Of a stretch of DNA of 64,000 nt, positions 8,557 to 21,500 are shown one piece after another. Each line of letters starts with the position of its first letter. Positions within the stretch are counted from its first letter, which is position 1. The notes under the pieces were generated by a model. That model did no database searches and had not been told where the DNA came from. It worked only from the letters and a program-made list of their open reading frames with translations. A program made the translations under genes and the position numbers. Source of the stretch: Mycolicibacterium sp. CR10 (GTDB lineage Bacteria > Actinomycetota > Actinomycetes > Mycobacteriales > Mycobacteriaceae); assembly GCF_005222675.1 (NCBI RefSeq), contig NZ_STGE01000024.1:186001-250000 (forward strand), in the 5' to 3' direction.

Positions 8557-9738
8557 TCAGTAGCTGTGCTGCGGTCCTTGAGCCTTCTTGTACAACGCCT
8601 TGAGCATGCGGTCCCGGAAGGCGGCGTTGTCGATCAGCTTGACGCCGGCATTGGCCAGCTTCGGCTGACCGATCAGCTTGTGCATGTAGCGACCGCGCCG
8701 GTACTCCTTGCCCCACGCCGCTTCCATCCGCAGCGCGTAGTTGGTGAAGTCATCGGGACCGCCGTTCTCCAGAGCGGCGATCGCACACTCACCCGCGGCC
8801 AGCCCCGATTCGAGCGCCTTGGAGATTCCCGCGCCCGACGCCGGCTTGCCCGCACCCAACGAGTCTCCGGTGAACAGCACCCCGGGCCGCCACGGCGGCC
8901 AGGCGGTGAAGCCCATCGGCAGCCGCCAGGCGCGCACGCTCTTGTTCTTCTTCAACTCCTCGATCGGCGGCAGGTCCCAGTCGCGCGGCAGGGTCCGCAG
9001 GAAATCGCCGAGGAACTGGGTGGCATTGATCGACTGCCAGTTCTTGTAGCTGTTGACGTAGCCGAGGCCGATGTTGAAGACGCCGTTGCCCATCGGGAAC
9101 ACCCAGCCGTACCCGGGCAGCTGGTCGCCCTCGAACACCAGCTTCAGGTAGATGTCGAGCGAGTCGGAGTCGGGCCGGTTGGCATGCATCTCCGAGCGGA
9201 TCGCGATGGCCTGGTAGCCGTTGTATTCGGAGTCGATCTTCAGGGCCCGCTTGATGGGGGAGTAGGCCCCGTCGGCGGCGATCACCGCGTCGCCGTAGAC
9301 CTTCTCGCCGCCCTTGAGGGTCACGCCGATCACCCGGCCGCTGGCATCCAGTTCGGGTCCGGTGACCTCGGCTCCCTGGCGCACCTCGGCGCCGTGGGAC
9401 TCGGCGTGCTTGAGCAGCACGGTGTCCAGGTGGGTGCGGCTGACGGTATGGCCGTGATCGGGCATCCCGGGGCGCTTCGGGAACGACAACTCCCACTGGC
9501 TGGGGCTGAACACCGTCACCCGGTTCACGCGGTGGAACGTCGCGACCTCGTCGGCCAGGCCCATCTTCTGCAGGTAGCTGACGGCGCGGGCGGTCAGGCC
9601 GTCCCCGCAGGGCTTGTCCCGCGGAAACTGCGCCTTGTCCAGGACCACTACCTTCGCGCCGGTCTGCGCGGCCTGCCATGCGGCGGCTGAACCCGAAGGT
9701 CCGCCACCCGCGATGACCAGGTCGTATCGCTGCGTCAT
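8557..9738 (-). CDS. Geranylgeranyl reductase family FAD-dependent oxidoreductase
   Basis: 393 aa starting MTQRYDLVIAGGGPSGSAAA, an N-terminal FAD-binding Rossmann motif (GGGPSG). It is followed by FPRDKPCGDGLTARAV, the family's hallmark region, and a late GDSLGAGKPASGAGI flavin-contacting motif. The family reduces isoprenoid double bonds; mycobacterial MenJ (Rv0561c), which saturates one unit of the menaquinone side chain, is a relative. This gene is a paralogue in a different context, so its substrate is uncertain. Longer in-frame starts upstream would overlap the divergent TetR gene. It ends near the patatin remnant, with 51 bp between them. Confidence 0.85.
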   Translation of the reverse strand: MTQRYDLVIAGGGPSGSAAAWQAAQTGAKVVVLDKAQFPRDKPCGDGLTARAVSYLQKMGLADEVATFHRVNRVTVFSPSQWELSFPKRPGMPDHGHTVSRTHLDTVLLKHAESHGAEVRQGAEVTGPELDASGRVIGVTLKGGEKVYGDAVIAADGAYSPIKRALKIDSEYNGYQAIAIRSEMHANRPDSDSLDIYLKLVFEGDQLPGYGWVFPMGNGVFNIGLGYVNSYKNWQSINATQFLGDFLRTLPRDWDLPPIEELKKNKSVRAWRLPMGFTAWPPWRPGVLFTGDSLGAGKPASGAGISKALESGLAAGECAIAALENGGPDDFTNYALRMEAAWGKEYRRGRYMHKLIGQPKLANAGVKLIDNAAFRDRMLKALYKKAQGPQHSY

Positions 9739-9891
9739 GAATCTCGTCTCGTCGATCGGCTGTCGCAGGCGATAGTACCCAAGTGGCTGCCGCCCCTCGC
9801 GCCGGGAAGAATCCCCTAATAGTTCGGTAATCATTCGCACCGCGCGAGGCTCTGAGCAGGTCAGCGGCATCCGCCCGGGTACAGTGGTCGG

Positions 9892-10632
9892 GTGCGACGA
9901 GGGTCGAGGACACGCGCGAGCGACGAGCCGGGCATCAAGGTGGACGCCCGCAGTGAGCGCTGGCGTGAGCACCGCAAGAAGGTGCGCTCCGAGATCGTCG
10001 ACGCCGCGTTCCGCGCCATCGACCAGCTGGGGCCGGAGGTGTCGCTGCGGGAGATCGCCGAAGAAGCGGGCACCGCCAAGCCGAAGATCTACCGGCACTT
10101 CACCGACAAGTCGGACCTCTTTCAGGCGATCGGCCAACGCATGAGGGACATGCTGTGGGCAGCGATCTTCCCCTCGATCGACATCTCGAAAGATCCGGCG
10201 CGCATGGTGATCCAACGCGCCGTCGAGCAATACGTGCGGCTGGTCGGGGAACACCCCAATGTGGTGCGCTTCCTGATGCTCGGTCGGTTCGCCGAACAGA
10301 GCGAGTCGACGATGCGGGCGCTCAACGAGGGCCGGGAGATCACCCTGGCCATGGCCGACATGTTCAGCAACGAACTGCGCGAGATGGAGCTCGACAGCGC
10401 GGCTTTCGAATTGGCCGGGTTTGCGACCTTCGGGGCGGCGGCATCGGCCACCGACTGGTGGCTGGGGTCTGAGGACACGACCCCGCGGCGACTGCCGCCG
10501 GAGAAGTTCGTCGAGTACCTGACGACGATCATGGTGGGCTCCATCAACGGCACCTGCGAGGTGCTGGGTATCCGCATCGACCCGGACCTGCCGCTGCACG
10601 AGGGCGTGCAGCGCCGCGAACAGGTCGCCTGA
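9892..10632 (+). CDS. TetR-family transcriptional regulator (Rv3050c-like)
   Basis: 246 aa from GTG. The N-terminal helix-turn-helix lies at about residues 28-75 (EIVDAAFRAIDQLG, then VSLREIAEEAGTAKPKIYRHF), followed by an all-helical ligand domain (about 85-230). It sits directly upstream of the flavin monooxygenase gene in the same orientation (48 bp gap), the arrangement of Rv3050c-Rv3049c, and is divergent from the reductase at 9738 across 153 bp. It is therefore a plausible local regulator of one or both. The ligand and operator were not identified. Confidence 0.9.
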   Translation: MRRGSRTRASDEPGIKVDARSERWREHRKKVRSEIVDAAFRAIDQLGPEVSLREIAEEAGTAKPKIYRHFTDKSDLFQAIGQRMRDMLWAAIFPSIDISKDPARMVIQRAVEQYVRLVGEHPNVVRFLMLGRFAEQSESTMRALNEGREITLAMADMFSNELREMELDSAAFELAGFATFGAAASATDWWLGSEDTTPRRLPPEKFVEYLTTIMVGSINGTCEVLGIRIDPDLPLHEGVQRREQVA

Positions 10633-10680
10633 CCGCGGCGCGGTTTATCCGGTACCGGCGTTCCCAGGTAGAGTCGATGC

Positions 10681-12267
10681 ATGACCGTCGCTGAATACGC
10701 TGACAACCTCTCGGTCGACCGCACCCCGGTGCGCACTCGCGCCCTGATCATCGGCACCGGGTTCTCCGGCCTCGGGATGGGCATCGAACTGCAGCGTCGC
10801 GGTGTCGACTTCGCGATCCTGGAGAAGGCCGACGACATCGGCGGCACCTGGCGTGACAACACCTATCCTGGGTGCGCCTGCGACATCCCGGCGCACATGT
10901 ACTCGTTCTCGTTCGAACCGAAGCCCGACTGGACCCACATGTGGGCGTTCCAGCCGGAGATCCAGGACTATCTGCTCGGCGTCACCGACAAGTACGGGCT
11001 GCGCCGCTACATCCACTTCGGGGCGCAGGTGGACCGCGCCCAGTGGGACGACGACGAGATGGCATGGCACGTGTTCACCACCGACGGGCGCGAGTTCATC
11101 GCGCAGTTCCTGATCTCGGGCGCCGGCGGTCTGCACATCCCGCTGATCCCGGAGTTCGAGGGTATCGACGAGTACCTCGCCACCGGCCGGGCCGCGTTCC
11201 ACTCCGCGCAGTGGGACCACGACGTCGACATCGCGGGCAAGCGCGTCGCCGTCATTGGTACCGGTGCCAGCGCCATCCAGATCGTGCCGGAGATCGTCAA
11301 GGACGTTGCGGCACTGCAGCTCTACCAGCGCACCCCGGCATGGGTGATGCCCCGGCCGAACAATCCGATCCCCGAGGGCATGCGCCGGGTCTTCACCAAC
11401 GTGCCCGGCACCCGGGCGGCCATGCGTGCCGGCATCTACTGGCTGCACGAGACGGTCGGGTTCGCGATGACCAGTCAGCCTCGGCTGCTCAAGATCGGCG
11501 AGGTGCTCGGTAAGTGGAACATCCGGCGGTCGATCAAGGACCGGGAGCTGCGCCGCAAGCTCACCCCGGACTACCGGGCAGGCTGCAAGCGAATCCTGAA
11601 CTCCGACACCTACTATCGCGGCATCGCCAACCCGAGGACCGAGGTGATCACCGACCGCATCGCGCGGTTCACCGCCGAGGGCATCGTCACCGCCGACGCG
11701 AGTGGGCGCGAGGTTTCCCGCGAGGTGGATGTCGTGGTGTTCGCGACCGGATTCCACGTCACCGACTCGTACAAGTATGTCGACATCAAGGGCCCGGGTG
11801 GCGAAGACCTCGTCGACCGCTGGAACTCCGAAGGCATCTCGGCACTGCGCGGGATCACCGTCGCCGACATGCCGAACCTGTTTTTCCTGCTGGGGCCGAA
11901 CACCGCGCTGGGCCACAACTCGGTGGTGTTCATGATCGAGTCGCAGATCCGCTATGCCGCGCAGGCCATCGCCGCGGTGGATCGTGCGGGCGCCCGCGCG
12001 CTCGCGCCGACACGGGCCGCGCAGGACAGCTACAACGACGAACTGCAGGACGAGTTGGGCGGCACCGTGTGGAGCACGGGCGGATGCCAGAGCTGGTACC
12101 TCGACGAACACGGCGTCAACCGCACCTTGTGGAGCGGCATGACGTGGCAGTACTGGCTGGCGACCCGCCGGTTCAAGGCCTCGGAGTACACATTCCTCGG
12201 GAGAAAGCGCGACACGCCAACACAAGATGTTGCGGCGTCACACGTTCTGAGCCCCAACAAGTTGTAG
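10681..12267 (+). CDS. Flavin-containing monooxygenase, Baeyer-Villiger type (Rv3049c-like)
   Basis: 528 aa. It has an N-terminal FAD motif GTGFSGLGMG (about residues 23-32), the typical DDIGGTWRDNTYPGCACDIP signature of class B monooxygenases, and a second, NADPH-binding motif GTGASAIQ (about 196-203). The Baeyer-Villiger fingerprint between them is imperfect: FEGIDEY and FHSAQW are separated more than in the canonical FxGxxxHxxxW. NADPH- and O2-dependent oxygenation of a carbonyl or heteroatom is expected, with unknown substrate. The C-terminal coding end overlaps sequences that may serve as NrdR boxes for nrdF. Confidence 0.88.
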   Translation: MTVAEYADNLSVDRTPVRTRALIIGTGFSGLGMGIELQRRGVDFAILEKADDIGGTWRDNTYPGCACDIPAHMYSFSFEPKPDWTHMWAFQPEIQDYLLGVTDKYGLRRYIHFGAQVDRAQWDDDEMAWHVFTTDGREFIAQFLISGAGGLHIPLIPEFEGIDEYLATGRAAFHSAQWDHDVDIAGKRVAVIGTGASAIQIVPEIVKDVAALQLYQRTPAWVMPRPNNPIPEGMRRVFTNVPGTRAAMRAGIYWLHETVGFAMTSQPRLLKIGEVLGKWNIRRSIKDRELRRKLTPDYRAGCKRILNSDTYYRGIANPRTEVITDRIARFTAEGIVTADASGREVSREVDVVVFATGFHVTDSYKYVDIKGPGGEDLVDRWNSEGISALRGITVADMPNLFFLLGPNTALGHNSVVFMIESQIRYAAQAIAAVDRAGARALAPTRAAQDSYNDELQDELGGTVWSTGGCQSWYLDEHGVNRTLWSGMTWQYWLATRRFKASEYTFLGRKRDTPTQDVAASHVLSPNKL

Positions 12268-12270
12268 TGT
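12220..12270. promoter_or_regulatory. Candidate tandem NrdR boxes upstream of nrdF
   Basis: Two related 16-mers, ACACAAGATGTTGCGG (12220-12235) and CAACAAGTTGTAGTGT (12255-12270), lie 35 bp apart at the end of the monooxygenase gene and upstream of nrdF. Read on the other strand they resemble NrdR-box halves (ACACTACAACTTGTTG and CAACATCTTGTGT). NrdR is known to repress class Ib reductase genes through paired boxes in mycobacteria. The match is by eye; spacing and sequence are approximate. Confidence 0.4.
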
Positions 12271-12286
12271 CGGGGGCGGCTGATAG

Positions 12287-13303
<1,017 letters not shown>

Positions 13304-13305
13304 CG

Positions 13306-13635
13306 GTGACGGAGCCCGTCAGCGGCGCCGAGATCGATGGGGAACCGGTTGCGGTGCCGAAGCCTTCGACGTGGCAGATGCTGCTGAATGCGTTGAGTCC
13401 CAAGACCGTCTGGAAAATGGCCGACGGATACCCTGTCGTGCTCAAGCAGTTCATTCAGTTCTGCCTGATCCTCGTCTATCCGGGCTGGGTTCTCGGGATC
13501 CTGGGATGCCTTGCGGTCTACGGGCTCTTCTACATCACCGTGTACCCGGTCCTGTGGGTGCTGTTCTGGCCGATGCGGGCGTGGATGAAGAAGAACCGCC
13601 CCGAGGAGTACGCCGAGAGCCAGCGCAAGAAGTAG
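13306..13635 (+). CDS. Small membrane protein of unknown function
   Basis: 109 aa from a GTG that begins 2 bp after the nrdF stop, suggesting translational coupling. A polar N-terminus (1-45) is followed by two close hydrophobic segments (FCLILVYPGWVLGILGCLAV and YITVYPVLWVLFWPM, about 50-90) and a basic tail ending EYAESQRKK. No family was recognised with confidence. It occupies the position of Rv3047c in M. tuberculosis, but I cannot confirm homology. A near-perfect hairpin follows at 13648. Confidence 0.7.
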   Translation: MTEPVSGAEIDGEPVAVPKPSTWQMLLNALSPKTVWKMADGYPVVLKQFIQFCLILVYPGWVLGILGCLAVYGLFYITVYPVLWVLFWPMRAWMKKNRPEEYAESQRKK

Positions 13636-13647
13636 CGCTCCTCTCCC

Positions 13648-13666
13648 GTCCACCGGGATGGTGGAC
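13648..13666. terminator. Hairpin between convergent genes
   Basis: GTCCACC-GGGAT-GGTGGAC forms a perfect 7-bp stem with a 5-nt loop, midway between the small membrane-protein gene and the convergent APC permease gene. There is no U tract, as is usual in mycobacteria, so it may act as a bidirectional terminator or as a 3'-end stabiliser. Confidence 0.6.
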
Positions 13667-13677
13667 TGGTGACGCCG

Positions 13678-15288
13678 TCAGGCGGGGGGAGCGGTGGGGG
13701 CTTCCTCGCTGCGCTCGTGGGAGTCTTCGATGACGGTGCGGCCGATCTCGGCGTACACCGCCGGCTTCGCGGACCGCAGCCACAGGGAGTATCCCAGCCC
13801 GATCAGGAAGACCGCGAGGATCATGTACGGGCCGACCTTGAATACGTCGGAGTTCGCGGCCAGTCCGGCGGCGAACGCACGGTTGTCCCACAGCAGCCAC
13901 ACCACGTACAGCATCGCCACACCACCGATCGCCGGGCAGATGAGCGTCGTGATGACGTTGCCGGAGTGCGTCTTTCGCACCCAGAAGTATGAGATGACGG
14001 CAGCTGAACAGATTGCCTGCACGAGCAGGATCGCCGCGGTGCCGATCAAGGCGAGCAGTCCGTAGATGTTGACGTAGGGAACCAGTGCCGGGGTGTCCAC
14101 CGGAACGCCGTCGGCGTCGGGCACCTGCACGGCGGTGAAGAACGCGAACGCCAGGACGATCACCAACGTGATGACGCTTTGCACGGTGGACGCGATGTAC
14201 GGCGACCCGTGCTTGGGGTGCGCGGCGCCAATGGTGTTCTGCGCCTTGGGCGAAGGGATCTCGCGGCCCAGGGCGAACAGGTAACGCGATGCTGCGTTGT
14301 GGAAGGCCAGCGCGCAGGCGAACGAGCCGATCACCAGCAGGATCTTGTAGACGTCCAGCAGGAGCGAACCGAGGTTGGTCTCCACCAGCCCGAAGAACAG
14401 GTCGAGCGGCGAAGCGCTGATGGAGGCCTCGACCGACGCCTTGGCGCCGTTGCCCGCCACCACCATTGCCGAGATGAAGGTGTAGAAGAGGCCGAGCCCG
14501 ATCACCGCGATCAACGTCGCCCGCGGGACGATCTTCTTCGGGTTGCGCGACTCCTCGCCGTACACGGCGGTGGTCTCGAACCCGACCCAGGACCAGAACG
14601 CGAAGAACAGGCCGATCGCCATCGAGCCTGCGGCCGCCGCGGTGCCGAATGCGCCCCCGGGCAGACCCTCGAACGCCTTGTTCAGCAGCACGGTCTGATC
14701 GAGCATGAACCCGTCCGGGCCGCCGCCCTTGAAGATCACCGAGAATGCCAGCGCGAACAGGATCAGCACCTCGGCCACCAAGGTCACCCCGAGAATTGCT
14801 GCGGTGAAGCTGATGTGGAAGTAGCACAGCGCCGCGATGATCACGATCGCGCCGATCGCGAACACCAGCCAGGGGATATCGACCCCGACGATGGTGTTGA
14901 CCGCATCGTTGGCGAAGTAGGCGCAGCCGCCGATCAGCGAGCCCTCGAAGACGACATAGGCGAAGGTCGCCAACATGCCGCTGGCCATGCCCCACACCTG
15001 TCCGAGGCCGTGCGAGATGAAGCCGTAGAAGGCGCCGGTGGTGGTGATGTACTTGGCCATCGCGACATACCCGAGCGCGAACAGCGTCAGGATGATCGTG
15101 GCGAACAGGAACCCGGCCGGTGCGCCGAGACCGTTGCCGTAGCCCACGGCGATCGGCGTGTTGCCCGTCATGGCGGTGATCGGTGCGGCGTTGGCGACAG
15201 CCATGAAGATCACCGCGACGATGCCGATGGCGCCCTTTTTCAATCCCGCCGGAGAGGCTGACTCCACTGCCGCGGATTCGGTTGTCAT
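13678..15288 (-). CDS. APC family amino-acid permease
   Basis: 536 aa with about 12 membrane segments, starting at the ATG (MTTESAAVESAS) that has a strong AGGAGG ribosome site; the frame is open further upstream but without family sequence. It shows APC-superfamily features: the broken first helix FMAVANAAPITAMTGN, GYVAMAKYITTTGAFYGFIS, and FWSWVGFETTAVYGEESRNPKK in the middle of the protein. It is probably a proton-coupled importer of an amino acid or amine; the substrate cannot be assigned. It is divergent from the DUF3349 gene over about 190 bp that should hold both promoters. Confidence 0.9.
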   Translation of the reverse strand: MTTESAAVESASPAGLKKGAIGIVAVIFMAVANAAPITAMTGNTPIAVGYGNGLGAPAGFLFATIILTLFALGYVAMAKYITTTGAFYGFISHGLGQVWGMASGMLATFAYVVFEGSLIGGCAYFANDAVNTIVGVDIPWLVFAIGAIVIIAALCYFHISFTAAILGVTLVAEVLILFALAFSVIFKGGGPDGFMLDQTVLLNKAFEGLPGGAFGTAAAAGSMAIGLFFAFWSWVGFETTAVYGEESRNPKKIVPRATLIAVIGLGLFYTFISAMVVAGNGAKASVEASISASPLDLFFGLVETNLGSLLLDVYKILLVIGSFACALAFHNAASRYLFALGREIPSPKAQNTIGAAHPKHGSPYIASTVQSVITLVIVLAFAFFTAVQVPDADGVPVDTPALVPYVNIYGLLALIGTAAILLVQAICSAAVISYFWVRKTHSGNVITTLICPAIGGVAMLYVVWLLWDNRAFAAGLAANSDVFKVGPYMILAVFLIGLGYSLWLRSAKPAVYAEIGRTVIEDSHERSEEAPTAPPA

Positions 15289-15480
15289 GCGGGCCTCCTG
15301 AGGTGCACAAGCATTGCGATATCGGCCCGCGACGCTGCAGTCCGTTGGGAGCGTGGCACGGTCTAGACCACCCAACAACTCAGGAAATGCACTGTTAACA
15401 GGACTCCCAGCAACCTCCCAGGTTCGGTTCGTCGTCGGTTGAATGGCGGACGACACGGAGACGAACACTACGACGCGGTC

Positions 15481-15846
15481 ATGGCATCGCGGGAAGGCGG
15501 AGACCACACTGAGCAGGTGACCGCGAAGTCGATAATGCATTCGGTGCTCGACTGGCTCCGCGCTGGTTATCCGAACGGAGTTCCCGGGCCCGACCGCGTC
15601 CCGCTGCTGGCGCTGCTCCGGAACACGCCGCTATCCGAGGACGAGGTCAGGAGCATCGTCAGCGAGATTGCCGACGAAGAATCCCATGCGGCGTCCGGTC
15701 ACCGCATCGATCAGGACGAGATCGAGCGCTTCATCGAAGCGCACACACACCACGACGCGGGCCCGGAGAATTTGCGCAGGGTGGCGGCGAAGCTGGCCGC
15801 GGCCGGCTGGCCGCTCGCCGGAATCGACCGCGATCTACCGCAGTGA
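15481..15846 (+). CDS. DUF3349 family protein (Rv3046c-like)
   Basis: About 121 aa from ATG. The conserved DUF3349 core starts at [21 protein letters not shown] and continues [19 protein letters not shown] to the C-terminus. It is a small helical protein of unknown function, present in several copies in mycobacteria. The start is uncertain: a TTG at 15439 gives a 135-aa form and a GTG at 15517 a shorter one that still keeps the whole domain. The 3' end overlaps that of adhC by 12 bp, tail to tail, as for Rv3046c next to adhC. Confidence 0.85.
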   Translation: MASREGGDHTEQVTAKSIMHSVLDWLRAGYPNGVPGPDRVPLLALLRNTPLSEDEVRSIVSEIADEESHAASGHRIDQDEIERFIEAHTHHDAGPENLRRVAAKLAAAGWPLAGIDRDLPQ

Positions 15847-16881
15847 CTGCGTGTCGATGACGAACCGGTAGCGCACGTCGCTGGCCAGTACGCGCTCGTA
15901 GGCGTCGTTGATGTAATCGGGCTCGATGACCTCGATCTCGGGGGTCACGTTGTGCTCGGCGCAGAAATCCAGCATCTCCTGAGTTTCGGCGATGCCGCCG
16001 ATCAGTGATCCCGCAATACGGCGCCGTCCGAAGATGAGGGCACCGGCGGGAACCTCCATCGGGTGCTCGGGCATGCCGAGCTCGACCAGGGTGCCGTCGA
16101 GCTTGAGCAGCTTCAGATACGCCTCAAGGTCGAGGTTGGCCGACACGGTGTTGAGGATCAGGTCGAAGCTGCCCGCGAGGTCCTTGAAGGTCTCGGGGTC
16201 GCTGGTCGCCCGGTACTCGCCTGCGCCCAGCCGAAGGCCGTCCTCCATCTTCTTCAGCGACTGGCTGAGCACGGTGACCTGGGCCCCCATCGCGACCGCA
16301 AGCTTCACCGCCACGTGGCCGAGCCCTCCGAGGCCGATCACCGCGACCTGCTTGCCCGGTCCGGCGTTCCAGTGGCGCAGCGGCGAATACGTCGTGATGC
16401 CCGCGCACAGCAGCGGTGCCGCCTTGTCCAGCGGGAGAGCCTCCGGAATGGTCAGGACGTAGTTCTCGTCGACGACGATCGCGCCGCTGTAACCGCCCTG
16501 CGTGGGCTGTCCATCCCGGCCGACGCCGTTGTAGGTGCCGACCATGCCGGGGTTGTCGCAGTACTGCTCCTCGCCGGCGCGACACTGGGCGCATTCGCGG
16601 CATGAATCGACGAAGCAGCCCACACCCACGCGGTCGCCGACCTTGAACTTCGACACGTCAGAGCCGACCTCGGTGACGATGCCCGCGATCTCATGGCCCG
16701 GGGTCATCGGGTACTCGACCTCGCCCCACTCAGCGCGCACTGTGTGGATGTCGGAGTGACAGATGCCGGCGAAGTGAATGTCGAAGGCCACGTCGTGCGG
16801 GCCCACATCGCGGCGGGTGATCGTCGTCTTGGTCAACGGCTCGGTGGCCGAGGTGGCTGCATAGGCGGTAACGGTGCTCAT
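15835..16881 (-). CDS. adhC: Zinc-dependent NAD(P)-dependent alcohol dehydrogenase AdhC
   Basis: 348 aa from ATG (a GTG one codon upstream is an alternative), with GAGGAC 6 bp before the ATG. It is a medium-chain dehydrogenase/reductase with catalytic zinc ligands in GICHSDIH and GHE, and a structural zinc site in [20 protein letters not shown]. The Rossmann motif is [13 protein letters not shown]. It belongs to the cinnamyl-alcohol/YjgB-type branch that reduces aldehydes, usually with NADPH. The position next to DUF3349 and fecB matches Rv3045 of M. tuberculosis. Confidence 0.93.
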   Translation of the reverse strand: MSTVTAYAATSATEPLTKTTITRRDVGPHDVAFDIHFAGICHSDIHTVRAEWGEVEYPMTPGHEIAGIVTEVGSDVSKFKVGDRVGVGCFVDSCRECAQCRAGEEQYCDNPGMVGTYNGVGRDGQPTQGGYSGAIVVDENYVLTIPEALPLDKAAPLLCAGITTYSPLRHWNAGPGKQVAVIGLGGLGHVAVKLAVAMGAQVTVLSQSLKKMEDGLRLGAGEYRATSDPETFKDLAGSFDLILNTVSANLDLEAYLKLLKLDGTLVELGMPEHPMEVPAGALIFGRRRIAGSLIGGIAETQEMLDFCAEHNVTPEIEVIEPDYINDAYERVLASDVRYRFVIDTQSLR

Positions 16882-17036
16882 CACGTCCTCTTTGTTGCTC
16901 GATTGAGTTTGTCGGCTGCGAATCGATGCGCAGGCGCGAATATGCCGCGACGGTGCGGCTCATGGATGGTCAACGGGAGGGGTTCCCGCATTAGTCCCGA
17001 TCGAGTCTGTGAGATCGAACGCAGGCCGGGCGTCGC

Positions 17037-18188
17037 TCAGTTGATCGGGGCGTTGACCCACCGCAGATCGGCGAGAATGCCCCGGGCGGCGACGACGCTG
17101 CCGGCGCCGTCATTGCCTTGCCACACCTCATTGTTGACGGCGAAGACCCGGTTGTCGCGGGTGGCGGACAGCCGTCGCCATGCGTCGCCGTCCATCACCT
17201 GTGGGGCGCGTTCCCTGGCTTCGGCCGTGGCGAACGAGACGTAGAGGATGTCGCCGTCAGCGATGGAGAAATCGGGGGAGTCGCCGAGGTCGGCGTCCGA
17301 GATGCCGATCTCGACGTAGGGCTTATCGGTGAACCGTTGTGCCGCAGGCCGATCCACCCCGACATCGGCGAGCACACTGCCCGGGAAGTTGTCGACACCG
17401 AAGACACGCATCGTGGTGTCGGTGAACTGCACCACCGACGCCTGGAAATGGGTGGCGTCATTGTCGGTGCCGGTCTTGTCGGCAGCCCGGTCGAAATCCT
17501 CGATCACGGCGTTGGCCGCCTCGAGCCGGCCCGTAGCGGCGCCGACGGTGCGCAGATTCTCCTTCCACGCCACTCCCGGCGGTCCGCTGAACACCGTGGG
17601 CGCGATCGTGGACAGCTCCGGGAAGTCCGCAGGGGTGAGGGCCACAGAGCCCAGGATCAGGTCGGGTTCAGCGGCCTTGACCTCCGCCAGATCGGGGTCG
17701 CTACGGCTTCCCGCTCCGGGCAGGTCGTGGATCACGGTGCCCAGGTAGGACGGTTGGTCATCGGTTCCGTCGGGCAGCGCCGCGGCCACGATGCGCGACT
17801 GCAGGCCCAATGCGCACAGCGCATCGAGCTGATCGCCGGACAGTACGACGATGCGCTGCGGGTCGGCCTGCACCAGCGTCGTCTCCGGCAGCGGCGGGGT
17901 CACCGCATGCCCGGTCGCGTTGCGCACCTCGCGCTCGGGCGGACCCTCGTCGAGAGCCGCCGGCTCGGGCGCGCAGGATTCGTCGGGTCTGCGATCGTTG
18001 CCAAGCACACCCGCGCCGGCGATGCGGGTCGTGCTGGTCACCACCGAGCCTTCGCCAGTGGAGGGTTTCGGCGCGTCGCCCGAGGTTCCGCAACCACCTA
18101 CGACGGACACGCCGACGGCGGCGGCAAGGGCGGCCAGCCCCGTGGACCGACAGACCCTGCGGCTCGCCCGCACTCGCCTGAACAGCAC
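17037..18188 (-). CDS. fecB: FecB-like substrate-binding lipoprotein
   Basis: 383 aa. The basic N-terminus and hydrophobic stretch end in a lipobox VVGGC, so the mature protein is expected to be lipid-anchored outside the membrane. A Pro/Glu-rich linker precedes a helical-backbone type III periplasmic-binding fold (from about RIVVLSGDQLDALCALGLQ to the end VNAPIN) that closely follows M. tuberculosis FecB (Rv3044). FecB binds ferric carboxymycobactin and haem and also influences envelope integrity. No permease or ATPase lies beside it. It is divergent from ctaD across about 200 bp, where a TAGGAT (near 18315) is a possible ctaD -10 element. Confidence 0.92.
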   Translation of the reverse strand: MLFRRVRASRRVCRSTGLAALAAAVGVSVVGGCGTSGDAPKPSTGEGSVVTSTTRIAGAGVLGNDRRPDESCAPEPAALDEGPPEREVRNATGHAVTPPLPETTLVQADPQRIVVLSGDQLDALCALGLQSRIVAAALPDGTDDQPSYLGTVIHDLPGAGSRSDPDLAEVKAAEPDLILGSVALTPADFPELSTIAPTVFSGPPGVAWKENLRTVGAATGRLEAANAVIEDFDRAADKTGTDNDATHFQASVVQFTDTTMRVFGVDNFPGSVLADVGVDRPAAQRFTDKPYVEIGISDADLGDSPDFSIADGDILYVSFATAEARERAPQVMDGDAWRRLSATRDNRVFAVNNEVWQGNDGAGSVVAARGILADLRWVNAPIN

Positions 18189-18284
18189 GTCGCCGACGGT
18201 AACATCCGGGCAGATCGCCGCCGCTCACATGGCGTCATGGTATCGATGCGGCGTCGATGCAAATCTGAATACGACCGTTTGTAG

Positions 18285-21421
<3,137 letters not shown>

Positions 21422-21423
21422 AA

Positions 21424-21492
21424 CTCCGCCGAAATGGCATTCCGGCAGGCCGCTACTCGAACTTCCTCTGCCGGAATACAATTCCGGCGGAG
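21424..21492. terminator. Bidirectional terminator-like inverted repeat
   Basis: Two 25-nt arms (21424-21448 and 21468-21492) are complementary at 22 of 25 positions around a 19-nt spacer. Arm ends read CTCCGCCG...TTCCGGCAG and CTGCCGGAA...CGGCGGAG. They fill the gap between the convergent serB and MocR genes, so they would fold in RNA from either side. Confidence 0.7.
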
Positions 21493-21500
21493 ACGCGAAT

